Assembly (NCBI RefSeq): GCF_026151205.1
Contig: NC_087080.1
Span: 1,318,268 to 1,382,267, forward strand
Direction: 5' to 3'
From: Bolinopsis microptera
Lineage: Eukaryota > Ctenophora > Tentaculata > Lobata > Bolinopsidae
Length of the DNA: 64,000 nucleotides
Shown here piece after piece: positions 35,880 to 47,659 of this stretch (its first letter is position 1; every line of letters begins with the position of its first letter). Position numbers and translations under genes: made by a program. The notes beneath the pieces were generated by a model. That model was given only the letters and a program-made list of their open reading frames with translations. It was not told the origin of the DNA and made no database searches.

Positions 35880-36700
35880 TAACTGTAGTAACTATAGTAA
35901 CTGTTGCTATAGTAACTGTTGCTATAATAACTGCTATAGTAACTGCTATAGTAACTGTAGATGCCCAGGTTAAGCTAACTACTGAAGTTGTTCATAATGT
36001 AATAATATAATAACTGTAGTAACTATAGTAACTGTTGCTATAGTAACTGTTGCTATAGTAACTGTTGCTATAGTAACTGTTGCTATAGTAACTGTTATAG
36101 TAACTGTAGATGCTCAGGTTAAGCTAACTACTGAAGTTGTTCATAATGTAATAATATAATAACTGTAGTAACTATAGTAACTGTTGCTATAGTAACTGTT
36201 GCTATAGTAACTGTTGCTATAGTAACTGTAGATGCCCAGGTTAAGCTAACTACTGAAGTTGTTCATAATGTAATAATATAATAACTGTAGTAACTATAGT
36301 AACTGTTGCTATAGTAACTGTTGCTATAGTAACTGTTGCTATAGTAACTGTTGCTATAGTAACTGTTGCTATAGTAACTGTTGCTATAGTAACTGTTGCT
36401 ATAGTAACTGTTGCTATAGTAACTGTTGCTATAGTAACTGTAGATGCCCAGGTTAAGCTAACTACTGAAGTTGTTCATAATGTAATAATATAATAACTGT
36501 AGTAACTATAGTAACTGTTGCTATAGTAACTGTTGCTATAGTAACTGTTGCTATAGTAACTGTTGCTATAGTAACTGTTGCTATAGTAACTGTTGCTATA
36601 GTAACTGTTGCTATAGTAACTGTTGCTATAGTAACTGTTGCTATAGTAACTGTAGATGCTCAGGTTAAGCTAACTACTGAAGTTGTTCATAATGTTCAGT
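35831..36700 (+). repeat. array repeating the last coding segment and stop codon, six copies
   Basis: Copies of 'GATGCCCAGGTTAAGCTAAC' and 'TACTGAAGTTGTTCATAATG' begin near 35830, 35950, 36108, 36230, 36444 and 36653, separated by TAGTAACTGTTGCTA repeats. The first is the end of exon 5. The last continues into unique sequence (TTCAGTTTTGACATT). Confidence 0.93.
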
Positions 36701-36704
36701 TTTG

Positions 36705-37030
36705 ACATTTTTCAGAGGCGAGGTTTGTAGAACTTTTGAACAATTGGGATAGGAAATTCAGATGTTTAATATACTTTCGATTTAATTGATATTTTTATGG
36801 GCTGCTGCACTTTACTTGAGTAAATTACAAGTTTTTAATGAACCCAATCGAAACAAAATAATTTGACATTGTATTGAAGATGAAAATGTATAATATATTA
36901 CAGGAATGAAATTTTAAAAGAACTCAGCACAATAAAATCAACATTATACTATTATAGTTGAATTAAAAATAAATAACCATTCGTTATTATCATAGCTTTC
37001 ATTCCCGAATCATAATTTATCCGTGAAGAC
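36705..37030. other. intergenic, nothing recognised
   Basis: AT-rich sequence between the convergent 3' ends of the SnoaL-like gene and precursor B. Confidence 0.6.
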
Positions 37031-37132
37031 TTGCCTACTTTAATAGTTCTCACTGACATTATAACTTTAACGTCTCCATTTCTTTCTTTCCAGATTTCAC
37101 CCCCAGCACACGTTTTCTACATTCCTTTCCCT

Positions 37133-38731
37133 CTATTCCCCCTGGAGCATACGTTTTCTACATTTCTTACCCCCTTTTCCTTCTGGGCACATCACTTGTC
37201 GTTTCTCCACAGAGCCTTGTTTCATACGTTGTCTACAAGCTCTACCCCCTTTTCCTCCTGCACACATCACTTGTCGTTTCTCCACAGCGCCTTGTTTCAT
37301 ACGTTGTCTACAAGCTCTACCCCCTTTTCCTTCTGGGCACATCACTTGTCGTTTCTCCACAGAGCCTTGTTTCATACGTTGTCTACAAGCTCTACCCCCT
37401 TTTCCTTCTGGGCACATCACTTGTCGTTTCTCCACAGAGCCTTGTTTCATACGTTGTCTACAAGCTCTACCCCCTTTTCCTCCTGCACACATCACTTGTC
37501 GTTTCTCCACAGTGCCTTGTTTCATACGTTGTCTACAAGCTCTACCCCCTTTTCCTCCTGCACACATCACTTGTCGTTTCTCCACAGCGCCTTGTTTCAT
37601 ACGTTGTCTACAAGCTCTACCCCCTTTTCCTCCTGCACACATCACTTGTCGTTTCTCCACAGAGCCTTGTTTCATACGTTGTCTACAAGCTCTACCCCCT
37701 TTTCCTCCTGCACACATCACTTGTCGTTTCTCCACAGCGCCTTGTTTAGTACGTTGTCTACAAGCTCTACCCCCTTTTCCTTCTGGGCACATCACTTGTC
37801 GTTTCTCCACAGCGCCTTGTTTCATACGTTGTCTACAAGCTCTACCCCCTTTTCCTTCTGGGCACATCACTTGTCGTTTCTCCACAGAGCCTTGTTTAGT
37901 ACGTTGTCTACAAGCTCTACCCCCTTTTCCTTCTGGGCACATCACTTGTCGTTTCTCCACAGAGCCTTGTTTAGTACGTTGTCTACAAGCTCTACCCCCT
38001 TTTCCTCCTGCACACATCACTTGTCGTTTCTCCACAGCGCCTTGTTTCATACGTTGTCTACAAGCTCTACCCCCTTTTCCTCCTGCACACATCACTTGTC
38101 GTTTCTCCACAGAGCCTTGTTTCATACGTTGTCTACATTTCTTACCCCCTTTTCCTTCTGGGCACATCACTTGTCGTTTCTCCACAGAGCCTTGTTTCAT
38201 ACGTTTTCTACATTTCTTACCCCCTTTTCCTCCTGCACACATCACTTGTCGTTTCTCCACAGAGCCTTGTTTAGTACGTTGTCTACAAGCTCTACCCCCT
38301 TTTCCTTCTGGGCACATCACTTGTCGTTTTTCCACAGCGCCTTGTTTCATATGTTGTTTTCTGCATTTCTTACCTTCTATTCCTTTTTTTCTTGCGCACA
38401 TCATTTGCGCCCTACAAGCTACTGGTCCATCAGCACAGGGAAATTGTCGCTCTTCAACCTGCTCCCGCAACTGCTCTCGCACCTGCTCTACATCTTCTAA
38501 CTGCATTTCTTCCTCAAATAACTCCTCGACACTGAAATGTAATTCATCGTAACACAGCGTATGTGATAACGAGCAATTACAGCTGCAATCACAAATAACC
38601 TTTTTAAAAGTTTTCGACGATAAGAATAACATGACATTCTGTAAAATAAAACCGGATGATTAATAATACCTTGCACCCTGAGCAGAGGATAGTGCTAGGA
38701 GGGTCAGACCCAGAATCACAGTTATCTGCAT
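37133..38731 (-). CDS. secreted multi-copy Cys-peptide precursor B, two exons, 486 aa
   Basis: Exon 1 (38731-38670) encodes 'MQITVILGLTLLALSSAQG', a signal peptide, with a phase-2 GTATTA donor. Exon 2 (38531-37133) starts behind TTTCAG with an acidic spacer (VEELFEEE, EDVEQ). A divergent four-cysteine first unit follows, then 16 copies of a 25-residue unit. Each unit has VEKR, then Q-V-M-C, two variable residues (PE or AG), GKGG, a second Cys eight residues after the first, and R-x-R. Lys-Arg before Gln is a classic prohormone-convertase site and would expose Gln for pyroglutamate formation, so about 16 disulfide-looped peptides per precursor are predicted. Architecture matches precursor A 17 kb upstream, on the same strand. 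The last unit is shortened and runs into an early stop, and decayed repeat sequence continues below 37133. Function unknown. Confidence 0.82.
37150..38400 (-). repeat. 75-bp coding repeat of precursor B
   Basis: Units recur at exactly 75 bp (25 codons), 16 full copies. Differences cluster at the PE/AG dipeptide, RA/KK before the second Cys, M/T and S/A/T. Long open frames on the plus strand (489 and 346 codons) are the antisense of this repeat. Confidence 0.95.
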
Positions 38732-38750
38732 ATCTAAAATACTGTCATGT

Positions 38751-38978
38751 TATCAATTAACAAGGAATTTAACATTCTGTTTCGGTTTGGTAGGTATAAA
38801 TCAACAAAGAATTTAACATTCTGTTTCGGTTTGGTAGGTATCAAAGTATCAATTAACAAGAAATTTTACATTCTGTTTCGGTTTGGTGGGTATAAATTAA
38901 CAACGAACGTAACATTCTGTTTCGGTTTGGTAGGTATAAATTAACAACGAACGTAACATTCTGTTTCGGTTTGGTAGG
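38751..38978. repeat. short array with 'TCTGTTTCGGTTTGGTAGGT'
   Basis: Five copies of about 45-55 bp (AATTTAACAT then the quoted stretch and ATAAAT) lie just upstream of precursor B. Confidence 0.88.
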
Positions 38979-39212
38979 TGGATAGTGTTGATCCTCAGAT
39001 TGTAGTCAAATTAAAAGCTCAGCGGTTAACTCCTATATTACAGGGACAAAAGGAAATCGTGGCATGTACGGGATTGCGATTTTTTTCCATTATTTGCGAC
39101 AAATTTTATATGTCGTCTGTTATAAAAAATGACGAAAAATCGCGGTATCGCGATTTTTGGCCAAAATAATCGCGATTTTCTTTTGTCCCTGCTATATTAC
39201 TGCTAAATTACT

Positions 39213-41070
39213 GCTAAGTCCGATAAGGTACTTGGTGGTATAAGCTCACTGGTGACAGATAAGGTACTTGCTGGTATCAGCTCACTGGTGACAGATAAGG
39301 TACTTGGTGGTATCAGCTCACTGGTGACAGATAAGGTACTTGCTGGTATCAGCTCACTGGTGACAGATAAGGTACTTGCTGGTATCAGCTCACTGGTGAC
39401 AGATAAGGTACTTGCTGGTATCAGCTCACTGCTGACAGATAAGGTACTTGCTGGTATCAGCTCACTGGTGACAGATAAGGTACTTGCTGGTATCAGCTCA
39501 CTGGTGACAGATAAGTTACTTGGTGGTATCAGCTCACTGGTGACAGATAAGGTACTTGCTGGTATCAGCTCACTGGTGACAGATAAGGTACTTGCTGGTA
39601 TCAGCTCACTGCTGACAGATAAGGTACTTGGTGGTATCAGCTCACTGGTGACAGATAAGGTACTTGCTGGTATCAGCTCACTGGTGACAGATAAGGTACT
39701 TGCTGGTATCAGCTCACTGGTGACAGATAAGGTACTTGCTGGTATCAGCTCACTGGTGACAGATAAGGTACTTGGTGGTATCAGCTCACTGGTGACAGAT
39801 AAGATACTTGCTGGTATCAGCTCACTGGTGACAGATAAGGTACTTGGTGGTATCAGCTCACTGGTGACAGATAAGGTACTTGGTGGTATCAGCTCACTGG
39901 TGACAGATAAGGTACATGCTGGTATCAGCTCACTGGTGACAGATAAGGTACATGCTGGTATCAGCTCACTGGTGACAGATAAGGTACTTGCTGGTATCAG
40001 CTCACTGGTGACAGATAAGGTACTTGGTGGTATCAGCTCACTGCTGACAGATAAGGTACATGCTGGTATCAGCTCACTGGTGACAGATAAGGTACTTGCT
40101 GGTATCAGCTCACTGGTGACAGATAAGGTACTTGCTGGTATCAGCTCACTGGTGACAGATAAGGTACTTGGTGGTATCAGCTCACTGGTGACAGATAAGG
40201 TACTTGGTGGTATCAGCTCACTGGTGACAGATAAGGTACTTGCTGGTATCAGCTCACTGGTGACAGATAAGGTACTTGCTGGTATCAGCTCACTGGTGAC
40301 AGATAAGGTACTTGCTGGTATCAGCTCACTGGTGACAGATAAGGTACTTGCTGGTATCAGCTCACTGGTGACAGATAAGGTACTTGCTGGTATCAGCTCA
40401 CTGGTGACAGATAAGGTACTTGCTGGTATCAGCTCACTGGTGACAGATAAGGTACTTGGTGGTATCAGCTCACTGGTGACAGATAAGGTACTTGGTGGTA
40501 TCAGCTCACTGGTGACAGATAAGGTACTTGCTGGTATCAGCTCACTGGTGACAGATAAGGTACTTGGTGGTATCAGCTCACTGGTGACAGATAAGGTACT
40601 TGCTGGTATCAGCTCACTGCTGACAGATAAGGTACTTGCTGGTATCAGCTCACTGGTGACAGATAAGCTACTTGCTAGTATCAGCTCACTGGTGACAGAT
40701 AAGCTACTTGCTGGTATCAGCTCACTGGTGACAGATAAGCTACTTGCTAGTATCAGCTCACTGGTGACAGATAAGGTACTTGGTGGTATCAGCTCACTGG
40801 TGACAGATAAGGTACTTGCTGGTATCAGCTCACTGGTGACAGATAAGGTACTTGCTGGTATCAGCTCACTGGTGACAGATAAGGTACTTGGTGGTATCAG
40901 CTCACTGGTGACAGATAAGGTACTTGCTGGTATCAGCTCACTGGTGACAGATAAGGTACTTGGTGGTATCAGCTCACTGGTGACAGATAAGGTACTTGCT
41001 GGTATCAGCTCACTGGTGACAGATAAGGTACTTGCTGGTATCAGCTCACTGGTGACAGATAAGGTACAGA
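39213..41070. repeat. 36-bp satellite, about 51 copies, open in one frame
   Basis: The unit 'GACAGATAAGGTACTTGCTG' plus GTATCAGCTCACTGGT repeats with point variants. One frame stays open for 610 codons (TDKVLAGISSLV), but the period is a multiple of three and every recurrent variant (GCT/GGT, GTG/CTG, CTT/CAT, GTA/CTA/TTA/ATA) changes the residue. Protein selection is therefore not supported. Confidence 0.95.
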
Positions 41071-41089
41071 AGTTATGGCGCTAAAATGT

Positions 41090-42720
41090 GCTTTATATCG
41101 CGAGAGCAATCTCATGGAAAACTTATCTGGATATAAATGAGCTGGTGGTGGCTGCAGATCTCATTATAAGTTAAATACAGCGTTGAGATATCAAATTTAT
41201 GATTCGCAGAGGCCGACTAAATAAGATTTTAGAGCATAAAATAAAATATTGATCTCGGAAAGTATAAATGAAAATTAAAAACAGGATGAAACTGATCGCA
41301 AGAGAATTTGTAATACGCACACTACACGGTAACTCATTGTTTGCTTGATTAGCACTCTCTGACTCTCCCATTACGGAGAGACGAGCCACGGTTTGCTAAT
41401 AAAATATCTGTGAGCAGGATTCAAGCATATTGATTATTTTCCGCTGGTAGTTTAAGTTTAGTACCTTATTTTATATTATAGTAACCAGTTTAGTAACCAT
41501 GGTAACCAGTTTAGTAACCATGGTAACCAGTACCGGCTCTCTGAGATGAAATTTAGGACAGGTGTAGTACAAGTTTATCTCTGACGAGATAATCTTTACG
41601 GCTCATAGTGTAGAACTTATCAAAACTCAAAAGAGTAAATTGAAATACATGTGGAACAGCACTAGGAGATCAAGTGGTGCCTGCTTTAGTCGTGTAGAAA
41701 TGAAGCAAACTCAATGAACCGTAAAACCGGAAAAGTAACAGGCCTCAAGAAGTTACTTGAGCATTTATAGAAATTACTTTATCGGAATTTTGATTAGGAA
41801 AAGCAAACTCAATAATCCATGTTCCGTGTTTATTATATGATTTGTTGTACTTAAGCCTGATGAGAGACTGTTTATTAGTGGACACTGGACAGTCATTATA
41901 ATTATGTCCTACCAAAGTGAACAGTAATCTGTGACTACCAAATTAATCAGTGATAGCGTAATCCTGTTTAAATAGTGAGGTACAAAAGAAGAGTACGCAC
42001 CTTGCGTTGACAAAAGTAAAAGATATTTCGTATGCCAGGCAAGGTGAGTGTGGTTTTTACACTCGGGAGTACCCACTAAGACTATATAAGAGGGTAATTT
42101 TCTTTACGCTGCCAGACTCTCCCTCCTTGACACGACATCACAGCCCCACAACCCCAGGTAACCTGGTAACCTGGTAACTTGGTAACCAGACTCTCCCTCC
42201 TTGACATTACCCCAAGTTATGTTTTAGTCAGGATGCCGTAAACTTCAATATTCATATAATTACATTGTCTTCACCCCCTGGACTACATCACCATGACAAG
42301 TGCGCGTCCGTAATCACAGAGATTAAACTACCAAAGAGGCAAAGACTAGCCTCGTAAACTTCTTGCTCTAACCAGAGCCATCTCACTTGCAGTAGCGCGC
42401 GACCGCCGCGTCACGCAGTACGCGTAGATTCATGGCTATGTGAAGTAAACTACCAATTTGAGTTCTAGTTTTCACAATTTCAGGTTGGAGTTGGACAGCA
42501 GGTTTACTAATATAACATACACTGTGGGATTAGAGCAGAGGCGTGGTATTTAACCAATTAACTTATTGAATAATTAAGTGACCAACTTCTTGGTGTAATT
42601 TGCAGAAAGAAGAAACGCAAATTAGGTTTGAAATAACCTTGTGAGCTTACAATACTAATAGGGTTTTAATTTTGTGTTGACCAACCCAAATCACAGAAAG
42701 TTCAGTGACCATTTAGCGCA
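41090..42720. other. no gene recognised
   Basis: Holds short 'AGTAACCATGGTAACC' repeats near 41480-41530 and 'GGTAACCTGGTAACC' near 42156-42190, with one 'CCAGACTCTCCCTCCTTGAC' duplicated at 42112 and 42187. No coding exon is supported. Confidence 0.55.
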
Positions 42721-42722
42721 TT

Positions 42723-42992
42723 GTTGTAGGTTTATAACCTAACAGGATGCGCGCCGAGTTGGACTCGTCGACGGTACAAATATTTTACGAGTATCAGCCG
42801 TTAAGCGCATCGTTACCACACCAATTTTTTTTCGAGAACAGTATAATATTATGTTATAATTAAATTTAAAGAAATAACGCAAAAATTAACGGGTGATACT
42901 CGTAAAATATTTGTTCCATATATTTAATTAGTTAATTGGACCGTCGACGAGTCCAACTCGGCGCGCGTCCTGGTAGGTTACAAACCTACAAC
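42723..42992. mobile_element. foldback element, 270 bp
   Basis: Arms 'GTTGTAGGTTTATAACCT' with 'GCGCGCCGAGTTGGACTCGT' and CGACGGT (42723-42774) are inverted at 42939-42992. A second inverted pair (AATATTTTACGAGTATCA and its complement) lies further in at about 42777 and 42893. The centre is AT-rich. Confidence 0.85.
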
Positions 42993-43138
42993 ACAAAAAC
43001 CGCTATTCATTAAAACATCCTGCTTCATATTTTTAAGTGGTTGGAACTAAACGACTTTTTGAAAACACAGCCACAGTAAAATTGACAATTGTGGAGTATC
43101 AGTAACCTGGGAAAACAGATAAACATAAAGATGCGGCG

Positions 43139-43612
43139 GAATGACATGCTAAAAGAGAGCCTGGTGACGACTGTTAACTGTTATACCTGGTAACCTGGTA
43201 TCCCGGTAACCTGGTAACCTGGTAACCTGGTAATCCCGGTAACCTGGTAACCTGGTTACCTGGTTACCTGGTTACCTGGTTACCTGGTTACCTGATTACC
43301 TGGTTACCTGGTTACCTGGTTACCTGGTTACCTGGTTACCTGGTTACCTGGTTACCTGGTTACCTGGTTACCTGGTTACCTGGTTACCTGGTTACCTGGT
43401 TACCTGGTTACCTGGTTACCTGGTTACCTGGTTACCTGGTTACCTGGTTACCTGGTTACCTGGTTACCTGGTTACCTGGTTACCTGGTTACCTGGTTACC
43501 TGGTTACCTGGTTACCTGGTTACCTGGTTACCTGGTTACCTGGTTACCTGGTAATGAAATGCTAAAAGCGCCGCCCAGTGGCCTGGTGACGACTGTTAAC
43601 TGTTATATCTGA
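43139..43612. repeat. 8-bp GGTAACCT/GGTTACCT array with strand switch, between 48-bp direct repeats
   Basis: At 43183-43252 the unit reads CTGGTAAC, and from about 43253 to 43550 it reads CTGGTTAC, its reverse complement. About 45 copies are present. Similar flanks ('CATGCTAAAAG', 'GCCTGGTGACGACTGTTAAC') occur on both sides (43146-43188 and 43558-43605). Confidence 0.93.
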
Positions 43613-43614
43613 GC

Positions 43615-44100
43615 AAGGGACATTAAAATCTCTCTGTTGAGTGACCCTGTAAACCGTGTTTACCAAGAAAACAACAGCACAGCGGGTTCTCTCAAACTTT
43701 AAAAGCTTAGTTCAGTAACCAAGAACATTAGTTTAAAGATAACAATGGGAAGTGAAGAAAACCATTGTTTTCTGTTGCAGTATTGTCGTTACTTTTAAAG
43801 TTCTGTTGTTTTCATGTAACCCGTTTTGTGGCAAGCAAGATTGTTATTGGGGTGGTTTATTTCAATGGTAAACTTTGTGAGGGTGGTCAAGTCTTTAGCC
43901 TTATTAAAGTATTAAAGTATTAAGTAGGAGTGAGATCTTTAGGCTTTGTTTTGGATCCTGGACTTGGAGCGAGAACGTTAGGCTTTGTTTTGGATCCTGG
44001 AGTGAGATTGTTAGGCTTTGTTTTGGAGACTGGTAAGCGTCAGGATCGGCAACAGTAACTTAGTCTGAAAACCCTCAATCGGTAAATAGCAATATAAATG
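43615..44100. other. no gene recognised
   Basis: Contains three diverged copies of 'TTAGGCTTTGTTTTGGATCC' near 43939-44030. No coding exon is supported. Confidence 0.55.
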
Positions 44101-44199
44101 GGTGGGCGACAATTGACCCCTCGACAATTGATCCCTCGACAATTGAATATTGATCCCACGACAATTGACCCCATGACAATTGACCCCCGACAATTGACC

Positions 44200-45632
44200 C
44201 CCTGACCCTGACCCTGACCCTGACCCTGACCCTGACCCTGACCCTGACCCTGACCCTGACCCTGACCCTGACCCTGACCCTGACCCTGACCCTGACCCTG
44301 ACCCTGACCCTGACCCTGACCCTGACCCTGACCCTGACCCTGACCCTGACCCTGACCCTGACCCTGACCCTGACCCTGACCCTGACCCTGACCCTGACCC
44401 TGACCCTGACCCTGACCCTGACCCTGACCCTGACCCTGACCCTGACCCTGACCCTGACCCTGACCCTGACCCTGACCCTGACCCTGACCCTGACCCTGAC
44501 CCTGACCCTGACCCTGACCCTGACCCTGACCCTGACCCTGACCCTGACCCTGACCCTGACCCTGACCCTGACCCTGACCCTGACCCTGACCCTGACCCTG
44601 ACCCTGACCCTGACCCTGACCCTGACCCTGACCCTGACCCTGACCCTGACCCTGACCCTGACCCTGACCCTGACCCTGACCCTGACCCTGACCCTGACCC
44701 TGACCCTGACCCTGACCCTGACCCTGACCCTGACCCTGACCCTGACCCTGACCCTGACCCTGACCCTGACCCTGACCCTGACCCTGACCCTGACCCTGAC
44801 CCTGACCCTGACCCTGACCCTGACCCTGACCCTGACCCTGACCCTGACCCTGACCCTGACCCTGACCCTGACCCTGACCCTGACCCTGACCCTGACCCTG
44901 ACCCTGACCCTGACCCTGACCCTGACCCTGACCCTGACCCTGACCCTGACCCTGACCCTGACCCTGACCCTGACCCTGACCCTGACCCTGACCCTGACCC
45001 TGACCCTGACCCTGACCCTGACCCTGACCCTGACCCTGACCCTGACCCTGACCCTGACCCTGACCCTGACCCTGACCCTGACCCTGACCCTGACCCTGAC
45101 CCTGACCCTGACCCTGACCCTGACCCTGACCCTGACCCTGACCCTGACCCTGACCCTGACCCTGACCCTGACCCTGACCCTGACCCTGACCCTGACCCTG
45201 ACCCTGACCCTGACCCTGACCCTGACCCTGACCCTGACCCTGACCCTGACCCTGACCCTGACCCTGACCCTGACCCTGACCCTGACCCTGACCCTGACCC
45301 TGACCCTGACCCTGACCCTGACCCTGACCCTGACCCTGACCCTGACCCTGACCCTGACCCTGACCCTGACCCTGACCCTGACCCTGACCCTGACCCTGAC
45401 CCTGACCCTGACCCTGACCCTGACCCTGACCCTGACCCTGACCCTGACCCTGACCCTGACCCTGACCCTGACCCTGACCCTGACCCTGACCCTGACCCTG
45501 ACCCTGACCCTGACCCTGACCCTGACCCTGACCCTGACCCTGACCCTGACCCTGACCCTGACCCTGACCCTGACCCTGACCCTGACCCTGACCCTGACCC
45601 TGACCCTGACCCTGACCCCGACCCTGACCCTA
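44200..45632. repeat. (CCCTGA)n = (TCAGGG)n array, about 238 copies
   Basis: An almost perfectly pure 1.4-kb hexanucleotide array, preceded by 'GACAATTGACCCC' copies (44108-44200) and ending CCCCGACCCTGACCCTAAC. TCAGGG differs by one base from the animal telomere repeat TTAGGG, and the final CCCTAAC is a TTAGGG unit. The long Gly-Ser and Val-Arg frames on the minus strand are artefacts. Confidence 0.98.
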
Positions 45633-45649
45633 ACATCAGTGACAACATT

Positions 45650-46500
45650 AATGTATAACACTGAGGAATGGATATTATTGGTGGAGTTTTAGAGATTATT
45701 AAGATCTAATTATCTGACTGTTAAGTGTTGTCATGGTAACTGAGAGGAAGACGTGTTGTAATTGTGATATTTAATGTGTCTTGCGATAGTCAAGTGTGAG
45801 GCTTTTAAGTTTTAAAATTATTAAATCTAAAAACTTAAAAAATTACATCATACATGAATTTTAAACCTCACTTATTACATTTTATAACTTATATATTATA
45901 TAATCCTACGGTAAACCTCAAACCTGGTAAGTTACCTCCAATAACTGCCTAAAAGCAATGACATTTATATAAAAGAGTTTGTAAAGCTCCTTTCCCAGTC
46001 ATGTTCAACATTATTATATAACAGTATATCTCAAAGCACGCTATACATCCAATCAGAGGGCCCCAATACGACCCAATACGAGCACGTGACGCTCTGGTTA
46101 GCCAATAGGAACACTCGAAATACGACCACGTGACTCATGTTAGCCAATAGGATCACTCGAAATTAGTACCGAGAAAGACGGTGTAAAGCTGTAAGCAGCA
46201 ACACTGCAAGTTAATATTGCGGGGTATTGTGTACTTTTTTATTTCTGATACTCTTTTACATTAAACTACTTTAGTGGTGATAAGTTTTACTTCGTTTAGT
46301 TTGTGAACAGTGCGGATGTTACTTAAGCTTATTTCAGTTGTATGAATCAAATTTTGTTATTTTAATTTTGTTCAATTGTATTTTTGTTGTTTTCTTGATA
46401 ATCAAAAGCTTCGAACAATGACTATCCGAAATATAAAATTTCAGTTTAGAAATGAAAAAATTAACCTTTTCAAATTTTAGGGAGAGGCTAAAATTAATGT
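45650..46500. other. no gene recognised
   Basis: Two adjacent copies of 'GTTAGCCAATAGGA' with CACGTGAC (46080-46155) pair a CCAAT box with an E-box, the same combination as the 41-bp satellite. No coding exon was seen. Confidence 0.5.
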
Positions 46501-46511
46501 AGTAATTTATA

Positions 46512-46785
46512 GTTATACCAGATGTTACCATAGCAAAACGTTACCAGATGTTAACCCATAGCAACACGTTACCAGATGTTCCCATAGCAACACGTTACCA
46601 GATGTTACCATAGCAACACGTTACCAGATGTTACCATAGCAACACGTTACCAGATGTTACCATGGCAACACGTTACCAGATGTTACCATAGCAACACGTT
46701 ACCAGATGTTACCATAACAACACGTTACCAGATGTTACCATAGCAACACGTTACCAGATGTTACCATAGCAACACGTTACCAAAT
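46512..46785. repeat. 26-bp 'CCAGATGTTACCATAGCAAC' array, about ten copies
   Basis: Head-to-tail units of ACGTTACCAGATGTTACCAT plus AGCAAC with small variants. GTTAC occurs twice per unit. Confidence 0.93.
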
Positions 46786-46859
46786 GTATTGCGAGGTGAT
46801 TACACAGAACTGCAAACTGCTTGTAAATCATGTACCTTGGTCAAGGACACATTCTGATA

Positions 46860-47228
46860 GAACAGATCGAATATTTGATCTTCGAAATTATTCTAAAATC
46901 TTTTGAAACCGATATAAATCGATGTATTTTCGGACGCTTATTTCAAATCACCCTCCATGACATAGGGTTAAAATGCTCCCCTGACGAGATATTGGCGAAA
47001 AATTGTCTCGATCACGTGATATGACCGTATAAGGAAGTTGGTTTAATTTATCGTTAAGGTAACTGTTAGTGTTAGAGTTTCAGCATATGCTTTTGTTAAG
47101 GATTGGGTTAGGGTTAGGGTTTGGATCAGATTAGAGGGTTAGGGCTTCGAATAGTCGTTCAGGGCTAGCTAGAGAACGGGTTAAAAAAATCACGTAACAG
47201 TCGAGTGTATCTGTGTATAGTGATTCAA
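46860..47228 (+). mobile_element. MITE family A, copy 3
   Basis: Shares 'AAATCGATGTATTTTCGGAC', 'GATCACGTGATATGACCGTA' and 'GGGTTAGGGTTAGGG' with copy 1 in the same orientation. The left end is degraded. Confidence 0.87.
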
Positions 47229-47344
47229 TCACCATCCACAAATGTGCAGAAGTAGAGTTATCATAGTTACCATAGTTACCATTATAGTTACCATAGTTAC
47301 CATAGTCTAGATTAATCATTATTAGTATTATATGGTAAATAAGT

Positions 47345-47652
47345 TAAATCAATCCCCCAATCATGGTGACTAATAGTTAAGTTTACCCCCCAATCATGGT
47401 GACTAATAGTTAAGTTTACCCCCCAATCATGGTGACTAATAGTTAAGTTTACCCCCCAATCATGGTGACTAATAGTTAAGTTTACCCCCCAATCATGGTG
47501 ACTAATAGTTAAGTTTACCCCCCAATCATGGTGACTAATAGTTAAGTTTACCCCCCAATCATGGTGACTAATAGTTAAGTTTACCCCCAAATCATGGTGA
47601 CTAATAGTTAAGTTTACCCCCCAATCATGGTGACTAATAGTTAAGTTTACCC
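47345..47652. repeat. 33-bp 'CCCCAATCATGGTGACTAAT' array, nine copies
   Basis: Units add AGTTAAGTTTACC. Open on the minus strand only because 33 is a multiple of three. Confidence 0.93.
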
Positions 47653-47659
47653 CCCCCCC

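Noticed and set aside
37031-38552. 489- and 346-codon plus-strand frames
   Set aside because: Antisense of the 75-bp coding repeat of precursor B. The minus strand has signal peptide, splice sites and Cys motif; the plus strand has none.
44011-45661. 545-aa Gly-Ser and 528-aa Val-Arg frames
   Set aside because: Translations of a pure hexanucleotide array; open in several frames for arithmetic reasons only.
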